11,729 bases of DNA from an uncultured Erysipelotrichaceae bacterium (GTDB taxonomy: Bacteria > Bacillota_I > Bacilli_A > RFN20 > CAG-826): contig CADCJP010000025.1 of the NCBI GenBank assembly GCA_902801805.1, forward strand, positions 1 through 11,729. Direction: 5' to 3'. A program made the translations under genes and the position numbers. Positions 1 to 7,353 of this stretch are shown here, in pieces. How positions within the stretch are numbered: position 1 is the first letter of the stretch; each line of letters starts with the position of its first letter. The notes under the pieces were generated by a model that made no database searches, had not been told where the DNA came from, and worked only from the letters and a program-made list of their open reading frames with translations.

Positions 1-364
1 TGTCGATACTTCTAGTTTGCACAGATCCATTTTCATAACGAGTGATATCTTTTTCTCCGATATCAAGGAACTTTGCAAGTTGTCTTTGACTCATTCCTCT
101 TTTTGCTCTTATTTCTTTGATTTCATAAGTAGTTAATAACCCTACTTTCTTTTTGTAAGCGTCATAGATGCAAACATCGTTTTCTCTTTCAATTTCATTG
201 TTTGAAAGCCAGGCACCGCATTTTTTACAAACCAAGTGAAAAGAGGGCGCAATTACTTTAACACCAGCGACAATGTGCTCTGTTTCACCATCAATAATGT
301 AGCCAGGCACTAAATCTTGCTCTTTGGGACAATAACCCATATATTCTTTATTCTTATCAAGCAT
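1..364 (-). CDS. MqsA/YgiT-type antitoxin (partial, runs off left edge)
   Basis: This is the presumed antitoxin and autoregulator of the toxin encoded just upstream. 121 codons are visible, open to the window edge. The N-terminal part resembles a YgiT-type zinc finger: one Cys at residue 12 (YCP), a CKKC pair at 46-49 and a further Cys at 65. Residues 78-120 form a helix-turn-helix with the family-typical stretch around GMSQRQLAKFLDIGEKDITR and YENGSVQ, as in MqsA and related XRE-type antitoxins. The ATG at 364 overlaps the toxin stop by 8 bases; GAGG lies 9 bases upstream of it, inside the toxin gene. The first Cys pair of a canonical MqsA finger (CxxC) appears as CPKE, so zinc binding may be lost or altered. 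A longer C-terminal domain (for example a DUF4065/Panacea domain, found behind similar N-termini) cannot be excluded because the end is missing. Confidence 0.75.
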   Translation of the reverse strand, partial: MLDKNKEYMGYCPKEQDLVPGYIIDGETEHIVAGVKVIAPSFHLVCKKCGAWLSNNEIERENDVCIYDAYKKKVGLLTTYEIKEIRAKRGMSQRQLAKFLDIGEKDITRYENGSVQTRSID

Positions 365-692
365 AAATTGCTACCTCACTTTCATGAAAGCTAATCACTC
401 TTACAACTACGTTTTTCTTATCGTCGATTGTTAACTTGATATAGCACCATTTACCTCTTACATGCTTATGAAACTCATACAAATAATTGCTTTGGTTATC
501 TCTATCGATAAACGGACCTCTGAATAAGAATTCAACTCTAAGATTCCTTATTTCACCAATAGCTTCATCGATAGACATCTTAACTTCTCTAATAAATCTT
601 TTATTTTTGCCATCAAAGCGATCAACGATATAGATTGGGTTGTTTCGGCAGAAGTTTATCACTTCTTCCACTGTATACTTATGGTTACTCAT
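357..692 (-). CDS. MqsR-like toxin (putative mRNA interferase)
   Basis: This is a 111-residue soluble protein placed as first gene of a two-gene toxin-antitoxin operon. The C-terminal half has the pattern seen in MqsR-like and related small toxins: a basic helix region, then WCYIKLTI, DDKKNVVVRV and a terminal ISFHESE, comparable to the YLKI...VSFKE end of E. coli MqsR. The expected activity is cleavage of mRNA, with neutralisation by the zinc-finger/HTH protein whose start overlaps its stop. I chose the ATG at 692 because GGTG lies 6 bases upstream. An in-frame ATG at 704 (four residues longer) has no ribosome-binding site. Family assignment is by pattern only; overall identity to E. coli MqsR looks low, so it could belong to a sister toxin family. 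The toxin-antitoxin role is supported mainly by gene order, size, overlap and partner type. Confidence 0.65.
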   Translation of the reverse strand: MSNHKYTVEEVINFCRNNPIYIVDRFDGKNKRFIREVKMSIDEAIGEIRNLRVEFLFRGPFIDRDNQSNYLYEFHKHVRGKWCYIKLTIDDKKNVVVRVISFHESEVAIYA

Positions 693-705
693 ATCTTTCA
701 CCATA

Positions 706-721
706 GGTATCGATTGATACC
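706..721. promoter_or_regulatory. Operator-like dyad at toxin-antitoxin promoter
   Basis: GGTATC-GATT-GATACC is a perfect 6-base inverted repeat with a 4-base centre. It starts immediately downstream of the -10 hexamer and covers the expected transcription start, ending 14 bases before the toxin start codon. This is where an antitoxin with an HTH domain would bind to repress its own operon. The binding itself is inference. Confidence 0.55.
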
Positions 722-750
722 ATTATATTCCAGTTTCTTGTCTTTTTAAA
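722..750 (-). promoter_or_regulatory. Toxin-antitoxin promoter
   Basis: On the minus strand the -35 TTTAAA (745-750) and the -10 TATAAT (722-727) are separated by exactly 17 bases. The -35 matches the sigma-A consensus at 4 of 6 positions and the -10 is perfect. The predicted start near 715 gives a leader of about 23 bases before the toxin ATG at 692. Confidence 0.6.
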
Positions 751-764
751 TACTGTGTTCATAT

Positions 765-793
765 AAAAAACCTCCTATTTAATAAGTAGGAGG
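765..793 (-). terminator. Intrinsic terminator after ABC permease gene
   Basis: On the minus strand a 7-bp stem CCTCCTA / TAGGAGG with a 9-base loop is followed at once by TTTTTT. It lies about 30 bases after the permease stop and separates the signalling/transporter operon from the toxin-antitoxin promoter. Confidence 0.8.
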
Positions 794-824
794 CTAAATT
801 GATTTTTTTCCTAAAAAAGTGAAA

Positions 825-3303
825 TTATTCTCTGCTTCTTGTGTTATCCGCAATATTCCATTTAGCAATAATTCTCATAGCGATTAAGTGTGAGACAATA
901 AGCACCACTAGAATGAAGGCAATCGCTAATAAGGCGGTTGGCCAAGAGAAGATAACTGGATAAACTTGAGCATTTGATGACGCAAGTGATAATAAGATAT
1001 AGATAGATAAGGCACCCACTGGTAAACCAAATAAGGCAGAGAAGAATAACTGACCAACACTTTGTATTGTCCAGAAATTAGATATATCCATAACAGTAAA
1101 GCCAATAGCCCTTAAGACTGTTAATTGTCTTTGTTGTTCCATCAAAGCGTTTTGTGACATGATCGTTAAGATGATAAAGGCCATACCTATAGAGAAGGCC
1201 ACCATAATAGCGATCATATGCATCAAAGATGTTATGCAAGTCTTTAGATAATGATGAAGTAAAGACTGTTAATGATTGATTCTTATTCTCAGCGATATAG
1301 TGTTGTAAATCTGCTTCAGCAGTAACATTCATAATATAACTAGTGACATAGCTAACTTCTAATTTCTCCATCTCTTCTAATGAGAGATAAGTAATTGGAT
1401 GGAAGTATTGATATGAAATATCACTCACTAAGACGCGTTTATTATTAATTGATATATAATCACCTTTTTTAACATTAAGTTCGTCAGCGGTTGTTTTTGG
1501 TAAGATTACACCCTTTTCTGGGACATATATCTTACCTCGACCAGTAGAATTAGGAATATGAATGAGTTTATCAACACTGCTGTTAGAAACATCGACCGCT
1601 AAACATTCTACATAGACGTTATGATCGGTGTTATCCACTTTTAAGTAAGTATAGTAACAATTAACGAAATCTTTAATAAATCCACTACCGTCTGACTTAA
1701 CTTTACCGCCTTCATAGAAACTTTGAACATCTTCCTTACTCTCTGCAGCAGTTAAATATACTTGAGCGTCATAGTTTAGTCTTCTATCGACAGATTGACC
1801 CACTAATTCATTTTTAGAAACACCAAATAAGGTGGATAAAAGTATCATCACTAATGCCGCGAAGATGGAGAAAGTCGAAACAAAGTTCATTGGTGCTTTA
1901 TCAATGAATCTTTCAATAGGCGCTGGTAATCTCTTTCTTTTTGCTTCATTAGAAATAGTTGCATCTTTTGGTGTGATACTAAAGATTCTTTGCGTGGATA
2001 ATAATGTAGTACCAATAGTAAAGATAATTAATAAGATAGCAGCGGCCCCCACTACCCAAGGATTAAGCATAGCGTTAATCGTTGGAATAGAATAAGTATT
2101 CTTCATAATACCTGATAAGAAGATATTAAGCGCAAAGCCAGCAGGTGCGCCGATGATAACAGAGGCAACCGCCATTAATACTGTATATATAAGGAATAAT
2201 TTAACAATGTCCCATTTACCGACACCAATGGAAACGAATATACCGATTTGAGGCGTCATCGCCTTAATGATTTGGTTGATAAATAAACCAACAACAATCA
2301 TCGCGACTGTATAAAAGAAGACTGGTAAAAACACTGCGGCTATTTGGACTTGGGCTAAAGCGCGGTCCATATAAGCAATATGCGGCATATAAGTTCTTAC
2401 TGTCGTACCTTTAACTTCCATGCCTTTCTTTTCAAGTCTTGCGGTGATTTTATCGACTGCGGTATCTAGTTTCACACCCTGTTTATTTTTAACTAAAACT
2501 TGGTTAGACCAGTGACTCACAAAGTGATCATCCGCTATTGCTTCAGCGATATCTGGAATAGTAATACCAGTGACTGCGACAGCTTTGTTGTAATACTCTT
2601 TATAAACAGGATCAGTTGTAATACGTTCTTCAACCATTTGGGCTAAGACTCTAATACCTCTAGATAATTCCACTTCGCTCGCATAGATATAACCAAAGTC
2701 ATGATTATCTGACCAAATATAGTTATTAGCTCTTGGATAAATACCTTCTGGAGTTTCCACGATTTCAGCGATATAGAAATTCGCATACATGTTTAAGAAG
2801 CCTAATTCCACGACATCACCAAGTTTAAAGTTATTGTTTTTAGCGAACTTTCGACAAACAGAAATATTCGCTGCGACATCTACTTCTTTGCCTCTGAAAT
2901 TAACGGCTTTATTAACATATGGTGTACTTTCTAAAACGTATCTTTTGAATATTTGATTCTTAAATTCACTCTTTGGATCATCATCATATGAAAAGACTCT
3001 CGCTACGAGTGTTCTATCTGGTTTTTTAAGATAACAGTCCACTGTTAATCTAGAATCATATTTATCAATGACATCTGTTAATTCGTTAAGACAGTCTAAG
3101 TTTTCTCTTCTAACAAACTGTGTGGAGACGAGTTCGTCCATATCTTGATATTCATTTACATAGTTAACGTAATGGTTTTTAGTGTTCACGATGGATGAAC
3201 CAAAACAGCACAATAAAGCGACCGAAAGCATGCTCACGAAAACCATGGAAAAGAATAATCCAAGGAAGCGTTTAAAGAACGGTCTCAGCATGGTTTTAAT
3301 CAT
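825..3303 (-). pseudogene. FtsX/MacB-type ABC transporter permease, broken by +1 frameshift
   Basis: This is the membrane subunit of an ABC transporter, partner of the ATPase just upstream (TAATG stop/start overlap; ATG at 3303 preferred over GTG at 3309). The layout is the duplicated FtsX type: an N-terminal membrane helix (about residues 10-30), a large extracellular domain, three helices (about 325-435), a cytoplasmic linker with KRKRLPAPIERFI, another helix (about 475-495), a second extracellular domain, and then a final block of three helices. That last block is not in the same frame. The first frame is sensible up to about position 1225, then yields a non-membrane tail ending at 1078. 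The next frame, from about 1223 to 825, encodes the missing helices (IAIMVAFSIGMAFIILTI, GQLFFSALFGLPVGALSIYI, ALLAIAFILVVLIVSHLI). Together they make about 825 residues, normal for such permeases. The shift may be a real mutation, a sequencing error or, less likely, recoding. Confidence 0.85.
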
Positions 3304-4010
3304 TACCACTCGACCTCTTCTGCTTTAACAATGTGTGGGTTTATCTCATCAGAGACGACTTTACCATTTCTCATGGTAATAATACGGTTAGCCATCTGGG
3401 CTATTTCTTTAGTGTGTGTCACTAAGACAATAGTCTTGCCTTCATTATGAATATCTTCTAATAACTTTAAGACTGCTTTACCAGAAACATCATCTAAAGC
3501 GCCTGTTGGTTCATCACATAAAAGAATATTGCTGTCCTTATTAAGCGCTCTAGCGATGGCCACTCTTTGTTGTTGACCGCCTGAAAGTTGTCTTGGGAAT
3601 TTATCTTTTTTATCTAAAAGACCCACTCTATCTAGGAGTGATAACGCTCTTTCTTTATTTCTACTACCTGGAGAAAGGGTAACGTTTTGGAAAACAGTAA
3701 CATCATTAATTAAATTAAAGAATTGATAGACGAAACCGACTTCATTACGACGGTATAAAGTTAATCCCTTATCATTTAACTTAACGATATCACGATTATT
3801 GACAATGATTTGACCACTATCGACTTTATCAATCGCGCCAATCATGTTTAAAAGAGTGGATTTACCACTACCAGAGCCTCCTAATATCACCAAGAAATCA
3901 TGCTCATAGACTGTTACAGACACATCATTAAGCGCGTACATAAGACCTTCGCCTTCACCATATGTCTTAACAAGATTTTTAGTTTCAATTAATGGGACTC
4001 CCTTTTCCAT
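3303..4010 (-). CDS. ABC transporter ATP-binding protein (MacB/LolD type)
   Basis: This 235-residue ATPase subunit is expected to bind and hydrolyse ATP on the cytoplasmic side and to drive the FtsX-type permease encoded next. Visible motifs are Walker A GGSGSGKST (44-52), a Q-loop around Q96 (VYQFFNL), the signature LSGGQQQRVAIARAL (142-156), Walker B ILLCDEPTGALD (162-173) and the switch histidine in VTHT (H199). The length and the motif spacing fit the MacB/LolD/BceA group, which works with FtsX-like permeases in lipoprotein handling, peptide resistance or mechanotransmission, rather than with classical importers. The ATG at 4010 has GAGG 9 bases upstream. The start region lies just after the stop of the phosphatase gene (gap 18 bases), so all four genes are probably co-transcribed. 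The substrate cannot be told from the sequence. Confidence 0.93.
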   Translation of the reverse strand: MEKGVPLIETKNLVKTYGEGEGLMYALNDVSVTVYEHDFLVILGGSGSGKSTLLNMIGAIDKVDSGQIIVNNRDIVKLNDKGLTLYRRNEVGFVYQFFNLINDVTVFQNVTLSPGSRNKERALSLLDRVGLLDKKDKFPRQLSGGQQQRVAIARALNKDSNILLCDEPTGALDDVSGKAVLKLLEDIHNEGKTIVLVTHTKEIAQMANRIITMRNGKVVSDEINPHIVKAEEVEW

Positions 4011-4028
4011 AAATTTCTACCTCACTTT
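4008..4028. repeat. 21-base initiation-region repeat (second copy at 362-382)
   Basis: The start codon and ribosome-binding region of the ABC ATPase gene match those of the antitoxin gene (362-382) at 20 of 21 positions on the minus strand: AAAGTGAGGTAG, one varying base (A here, C in the other), then AATTTATG. In the antitoxin copy this stretch also encodes the end of the toxin. The likeness could be chance around a shared ribosome-binding pattern. Confidence 0.4.
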
Positions 4029-5897
4029 TTAAAACTTTTTCTTCAAAGTTACTATGTTCTTTTTGTTTATGTAATCGTAAGCGTATTCGCTCATCAGTTT
4101 CTTGACTATCAGAATACCAAGGCCGCCTTCTTTCACTCTCGCTAACTCTTCTTGCCCGGTTAACGGCTTATTGTTAACGCTGAATGGATTGAACTGCACA
4201 CCTCTATCAATAATCGTTAAGACGAATTCGTTTTTGTCCTGATTAAAAAGTAATCTGATAAAGATATCATCCGTGTAATCTGCGTAACCGTATTTAACGA
4301 TGTTAGATAACATTTCATCAGCGACGACATTGAGATTATTAACGAACATATCCTCTAAATGCATCTTGCGACCGAAATCATCAATCATTTGAATCATCTT
4401 AGATAAGTTCTCTTTGACACCTTTAAATCTTTGTTCTTCATAAAGGTAGTTATCACCATGGTATTTAATAGTGATATAAGTCATATCATCCGCTTGATCT
4501 TCACCATCAACGAATCTTTCAATATCATCTTTTAATGAGTGATGAAGTTCCACTAAGCAAGAGTATTCTTTATGGTTAAAGATATCGAGTAAACGGTCTT
4601 CACCATAGAATAAACCATGTTTATTTCTCGCTTCGGTAATGCCATCAGTATATAAAGTCACTGTGTCACCATTATTTAATTGATAGACTTCATCCACCAC
4701 AAAGACATCTTTAAGTGGACCTAAGACAAAGCCTGATTGACACTTTAAGAAGTGATAGTTTTTATTTTGACCAACGACTGGAGGATTATGACCCGCATTA
4801 GCGAATCTCATCTCACCTGTTTTAGTGTTAATAATGGCAAAGAAGCAAGTGACGAACATATTGGAATCATTACCTTTATTAATGGTCTTATTCACTTCTT
4901 TTAAGGTTTCCGCTGGAGACTTAGTGATGGAAACAATGTTTTTAAAACAGGTAATTGTTTTCATCATAAACATCGCCGCTGGAATACCTTTACCAGAGAC
5001 GTCAGCGATGACTAAAGCGAAATGATCATCATCAAGTTGGAAGTAATCATAGAAGTCACCACCGACTTGTTTCGCCGCTTTAAGTTCCGCTTGAACTTCA
5101 ATATCTTTCGAAGTGACAAAACCTGTTGGTAATGTCGCTAATTGGATGTCTCTAGCGACATCTAATTCTGTTCTAGTCTTTTCTTGTTCAGTGTTAACAC
5201 TGATTTCTTTGACTAATAACTTATATGTACGAATATTTAAAGAATGGGAAATGATATAGATTAAAGTGAATAATGCGACTCTTGGTAAGTAGTTTAAGGT
5301 AAAAGCTTCTAAATAACGGTTTCTACCAGCTTCTAGTTCACTATGTAACAATTCATAGCGTTCTTTAATACCAAAGACGTTCATATCCACTTCGTGAGTG
5401 ACTGGGTCAACTTTATAGCCTAATAAGCTAGGATCATATTCACCAACGAATAAAGAACCATATAAGCACCATAGCATCATTAATACGGAAACAATAAAAA
5501 TGATTCTACCAACCTTTGGATTATAGTAATGGTTAGTAATCATGATACATAATGCCCAACCAATAAAAGCGTTTCTTGGTAAAAGAATGTTTAAGAAGCC
5601 AATAGCAACCACGAATGAGAATGTGACGAAATATTTATAGGCTGGTTTTCTAAGTAGTTGCTTGAAACGGAACATGTAAAGTAATGGAGAAAGCATAGTC
5701 AAAATACTAAGAGGGAAAATAGTATGAATAACTGGTTTCATCCAATCACTAGCAAAGAACGCTCCGGTTAAATAACAAATCCAAATGCCTAAAAGAAGGA
5801 CACCACCAAAGGCGGTCGCTAAAGACATCTGCTTATTAGCGTCGGCTTCGTTATCGTAATATGCTTCTAAATATTTATTTCTTTCTGCGGCTGTCAT
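4029..5897 (-). CDS. Membrane-bound SpoIIE-type PP2C phosphatase fused to RsbW-like ATPase domain
   Basis: This 622-residue signalling protein has three parts. Residues about 25-222 hold around six membrane helices, with a soluble stretch near 155-195 that may lie outside the membrane. A short helical linker (about 227-257, ending DVARDIQLATLP) leads to a SpoIIE/RsbU PPM phosphatase with VGGDFYD, the metal-binding ADVSGKG (298-304), NAGHNPP (367-373), YTDGITEA (416-423) and QADDMT (468-473). Residues about 485-622 form an RsbW/SpoIIAB-like HATPase fold: N-box E528 and N532 in ADEMLSNIVKYGY, G1 box DRG (564-566) and EGGLG (590-594). The expected role is removing phosphate from a serine on a STAS protein, with the ATPase domain binding or phosphorylating that protein. 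The likely partner is encoded just upstream. I chose ATG 5897, 1 base after the upstream stop with AGGTG 6 bases before it; GTG at 5906 has no such site. Both catalytic sites look intact. Confidence 0.9.
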   Translation of the reverse strand: MTAAERNKYLEAYYDNEADANKQMSLATAFGGVLLLGIWICYLTGAFFASDWMKPVIHTIFPLSILTMLSPLLYMFRFKQLLRKPAYKYFVTFSFVVAIGFLNILLPRNAFIGWALCIMITNHYYNPKVGRIIFIVSVLMMLWCLYGSLFVGEYDPSLLGYKVDPVTHEVDMNVFGIKERYELLHSELEAGRNRYLEAFTLNYLPRVALFTLIYIISHSLNIRTYKLLVKEISVNTEQEKTRTELDVARDIQLATLPTGFVTSKDIEVQAELKAAKQVGGDFYDYFQLDDDHFALVIADVSGKGIPAAMFMMKTITCFKNIVSITKSPAETLKEVNKTINKGNDSNMFVTCFFAIINTKTGEMRFANAGHNPPVVGQNKNYHFLKCQSGFVLGPLKDVFVVDEVYQLNNGDTVTLYTDGITEARNKHGLFYGEDRLLDIFNHKEYSCLVELHHSLKDDIERFVDGEDQADDMTYITIKYHGDNYLYEEQRFKGVKENLSKMIQMIDDFGRKMHLEDMFVNNLNVVADEMLSNIVKYGYADYTDDIFIRLLFNQDKNEFVLTIIDRGVQFNPFSVNNKPLTGQEELARVKEGGLGILIVKKLMSEYAYDYINKKNIVTLKKKF

Positions 5898-5898
5898 A

Positions 5899-7053
5899 TT
5901 AGGCACCTATTTCTAAGTCGTTACATTTACGGAGTAAGATTTCTAATCTCTTCTTACAACCATTGAATCTCTTTTCATTATCTCTTTGATTGGTTAAGGT
6001 CCACCACACCATGTGGATATAGCACACTAAGGCAATCTTATCTTTAATGGCTTGGTCTTCATTACCAAAGTATAAATTAATGATTCTGTTATATAGAGTC
6101 ATGGAGAAAGTCGCAGATACGCCTAAGAATCTTTCATTGTTGCCTGGATCATCTTCTTCAAAGGCGACATATGGAGCGCGTAAAGCGGCTAATTCGAAAA
6201 TTGGGTGACCACGGGATAATGTATCCATATCAATTAAGAGGAAATCATCACCTTGCACCATGATGTTTTTAAAGTGACAGTCACCATGCACAAATGTCAT
6301 TCTGTCTGGAATGCTTTCAATGAGATCTAAACACTTTTGGGCATCTTTTTCTTCTAAGTAAGGTTTAATTTCTTTGACCTTTTGGAGATAGAACTTTTTC
6401 ACATCTGGAATGATTGGGTCATAACATTCAGTGGTATTAATCTTCTTAAGAAGCTTAACGTATCTATCTAATAAATCATTATATCGTTCTGGATATTTCA
6501 CAAAGGCGTTCTTTAAAGACATACAGTCAAGCATTTCAAAACGGACACCTAATTTATCACCGACTTTAACAATATCAAAAGATATCGCAGTAGGAACACC
6601 CGCGACAAAGGCTTGTTTAGCGAGTTTTAATTCTCTTTCAATTTGATGTTCATCGCTTGTTCTTTTAAAGACTTTAACAATTGTGTCTTTATCTAATCTA
6701 TAAACAGTGGAGAAGAAACCTTCACCAATGACTTCAGCGCCTTTCACATCTACAACTTTTAAAGCTTTAGAAACATCCATGATATTAACAAAGCCTGTCA
6801 TGCTTAAGACATCATAGACTTCTAATGAAGCTTCTTTAATATGGACGTCATCATATTTTTGTTTAAGTTTAAGAATAATACGGAGACCCGCACTTGAGAC
6901 ATAACGGAGACCCGCAAAGTCTAAATCTAAAGTTTTGAATTCTTTACCGTTAGTAATGTCTTCAATTTCTTTTTCAACATCGTCAGCGTTATAAGAATTA
7001 AGTTCTCCTTCAAAGAATAAAGAAAGAGTGTTGTTTTCTAGTTTAAATTGCAT
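5899..7053 (-). CDS. STAS domain fused to APH/choline-kinase-like phosphotransferase
   Basis: This is a 384-residue two-domain soluble protein. Residues 1-103 form a STAS domain of the anti-sigma-factor-antagonist kind, with the switch motif YVSSAGLRIIL (51-61); Ser54 aligns with the phosphorylated Ser58 of SpoIIAA. Residues about 104-375 resemble aminoglycoside phosphotransferase/choline kinases: a glycine-rich loop GEGFFSTVYRL (110-120), lysine K127 in IVKVFK, catalytic loop HGDCHFKNIM (256-265, with D258 and N263) and the metal-binding IDMD (D275, D277). The kinase part is not expected to be a drug-resistance enzyme; its substrate is unknown. It is the first gene after an extended -10 promoter (AAGGAG 6 bases before the ATG) and its stop sits 1 base before the phosphatase start. 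The pairing suggests that the phosphatase and ATPase domains act on the STAS serine and so control, or report on, the kinase domain. This last step is inference. Confidence 0.9.
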   Translation of the reverse strand: MQFKLENNTLSLFFEGELNSYNADDVEKEIEDITNGKEFKTLDLDFAGLRYVSSAGLRIILKLKQKYDDVHIKEASLEVYDVLSMTGFVNIMDVSKALKVVDVKGAEVIGEGFFSTVYRLDKDTIVKVFKRTSDEHQIERELKLAKQAFVAGVPTAISFDIVKVGDKLGVRFEMLDCMSLKNAFVKYPERYNDLLDRYVKLLKKINTTECYDPIIPDVKKFYLQKVKEIKPYLEEKDAQKCLDLIESIPDRMTFVHGDCHFKNIMVQGDDFLLIDMDTLSRGHPIFELAALRAPYVAFEEDDPGNNERFLGVSATFSMTLYNRIINLYFGNEDQAIKDKIALVCYIHMVWWTLTNQRDNEKRFNGCKKRLEILLRKCNDLEIGA

Positions 7054-7095
7054 ATTTGTCTCCTTAATACCTAGTATGTTTTCTAACGTGTTTCT

Positions 7096-7104
7096 ATTAT
7101 AGCA
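7096..7104 (-). promoter_or_regulatory. Extended -10 promoter of the STAS/phosphatase/ABC operon
   Basis: On the minus strand TGCTATAAT (TG, one base, then a perfect TATAAT) lies 43 bases upstream of the STAS-kinase ATG. No good -35 is present 16-18 bases further upstream, as is common for extended -10 promoters. The 8-base palindrome GTGCGCAC (7111-7118) falls in the spacer and could be a regulator site. Predicted start of transcription is near 7089. Confidence 0.6.
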
Positions 7105-7129
7105 TACAACGTGCGCACAAATGTGTCAC

Positions 7130-7159
7130 AAAAAAAGGTGTTCTAGCACCACCTTTTTT
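7130..7159. terminator. Bidirectional-type intrinsic terminator
   Basis: AAAAAAGGTG (7131-7140) pairs perfectly with CACCTTTTTT (7150-7159) around a 9-base loop, so T-runs follow the hairpin on both strands. It stands about 190 bases after the lipoprotein stop and just ahead of the next promoter, so it most likely ends the lipoprotein transcript on the minus strand. Confidence 0.7.
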
Positions 7160-7353
7160 CGGCTGCGTCATTATGAGAAAACTTTTCGGGTATGCAGCTA
7201 TTTTTTCTTCTTCGGTAAAGGAAAGAAGAGGGAAAGTAATTTTTATAAGTTACACAAAAACGAGTAACTAAGTTTTAAAAAGAAAATCTTGATACTCTCA
7301 TTATAATACTTCTTTAGTTTTTATCTAGATATTTTTAAACAATAAATACCGAA
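7160..7353. other. Long 3' untranslated region of the lipoprotein gene, no gene seen
   Basis: No credible reading frame, tRNA or known riboswitch was found here. Two structures are visible. AAGTTAC / GTAACT brackets about 10 bases near 7248-7269. A hairpin at 7161-7199 has GGCTGCGT pairing with ATGCAGCT (two G-U/T wobbles) over a loop of about 23 bases, followed on the plus strand by ATTTTTT. On the minus strand that hairpin directly precedes the terminator at 7130-7159. A TATAAT is present on the minus strand near 7300 but lacks a matching -35. The structures may simply stabilise the transcript end. Confidence 0.4.

Noticed and set aside
685..762. 25-codon minus-strand frame with a perfect AGGAGG 8 bases before its ATG, overlapping the toxin start
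   Set aside because: The AGGAGG is the 3' arm of the terminator stem, and its coding bases are the -35 and -10 of the toxin promoter. The predicted transcript starts inside it. Only read-through RNA could carry it, so it is more likely accidental.
1214..1235. Programmed +1 frameshift as explanation for the split permease
   Set aside because: No stop codon, rare-codon pause or prfB-like CTT-TGA shift site is present at the junction, so mutation or read error is the simpler explanation.
6631..7053. Aminoglycoside resistance gene reading of the APH-like domain
   Set aside because: The kinase fold is fused to a STAS domain and co-transcribed with its likely phosphatase, which fits signalling far better than drug modification.
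7130..7353. CRISPR repeat or tracrRNA-like element in the AT-rich intergenic stretch
   Set aside because: No repeated unit, no spacers and no cas gene occur in the window, and no anti-repeat could be matched.
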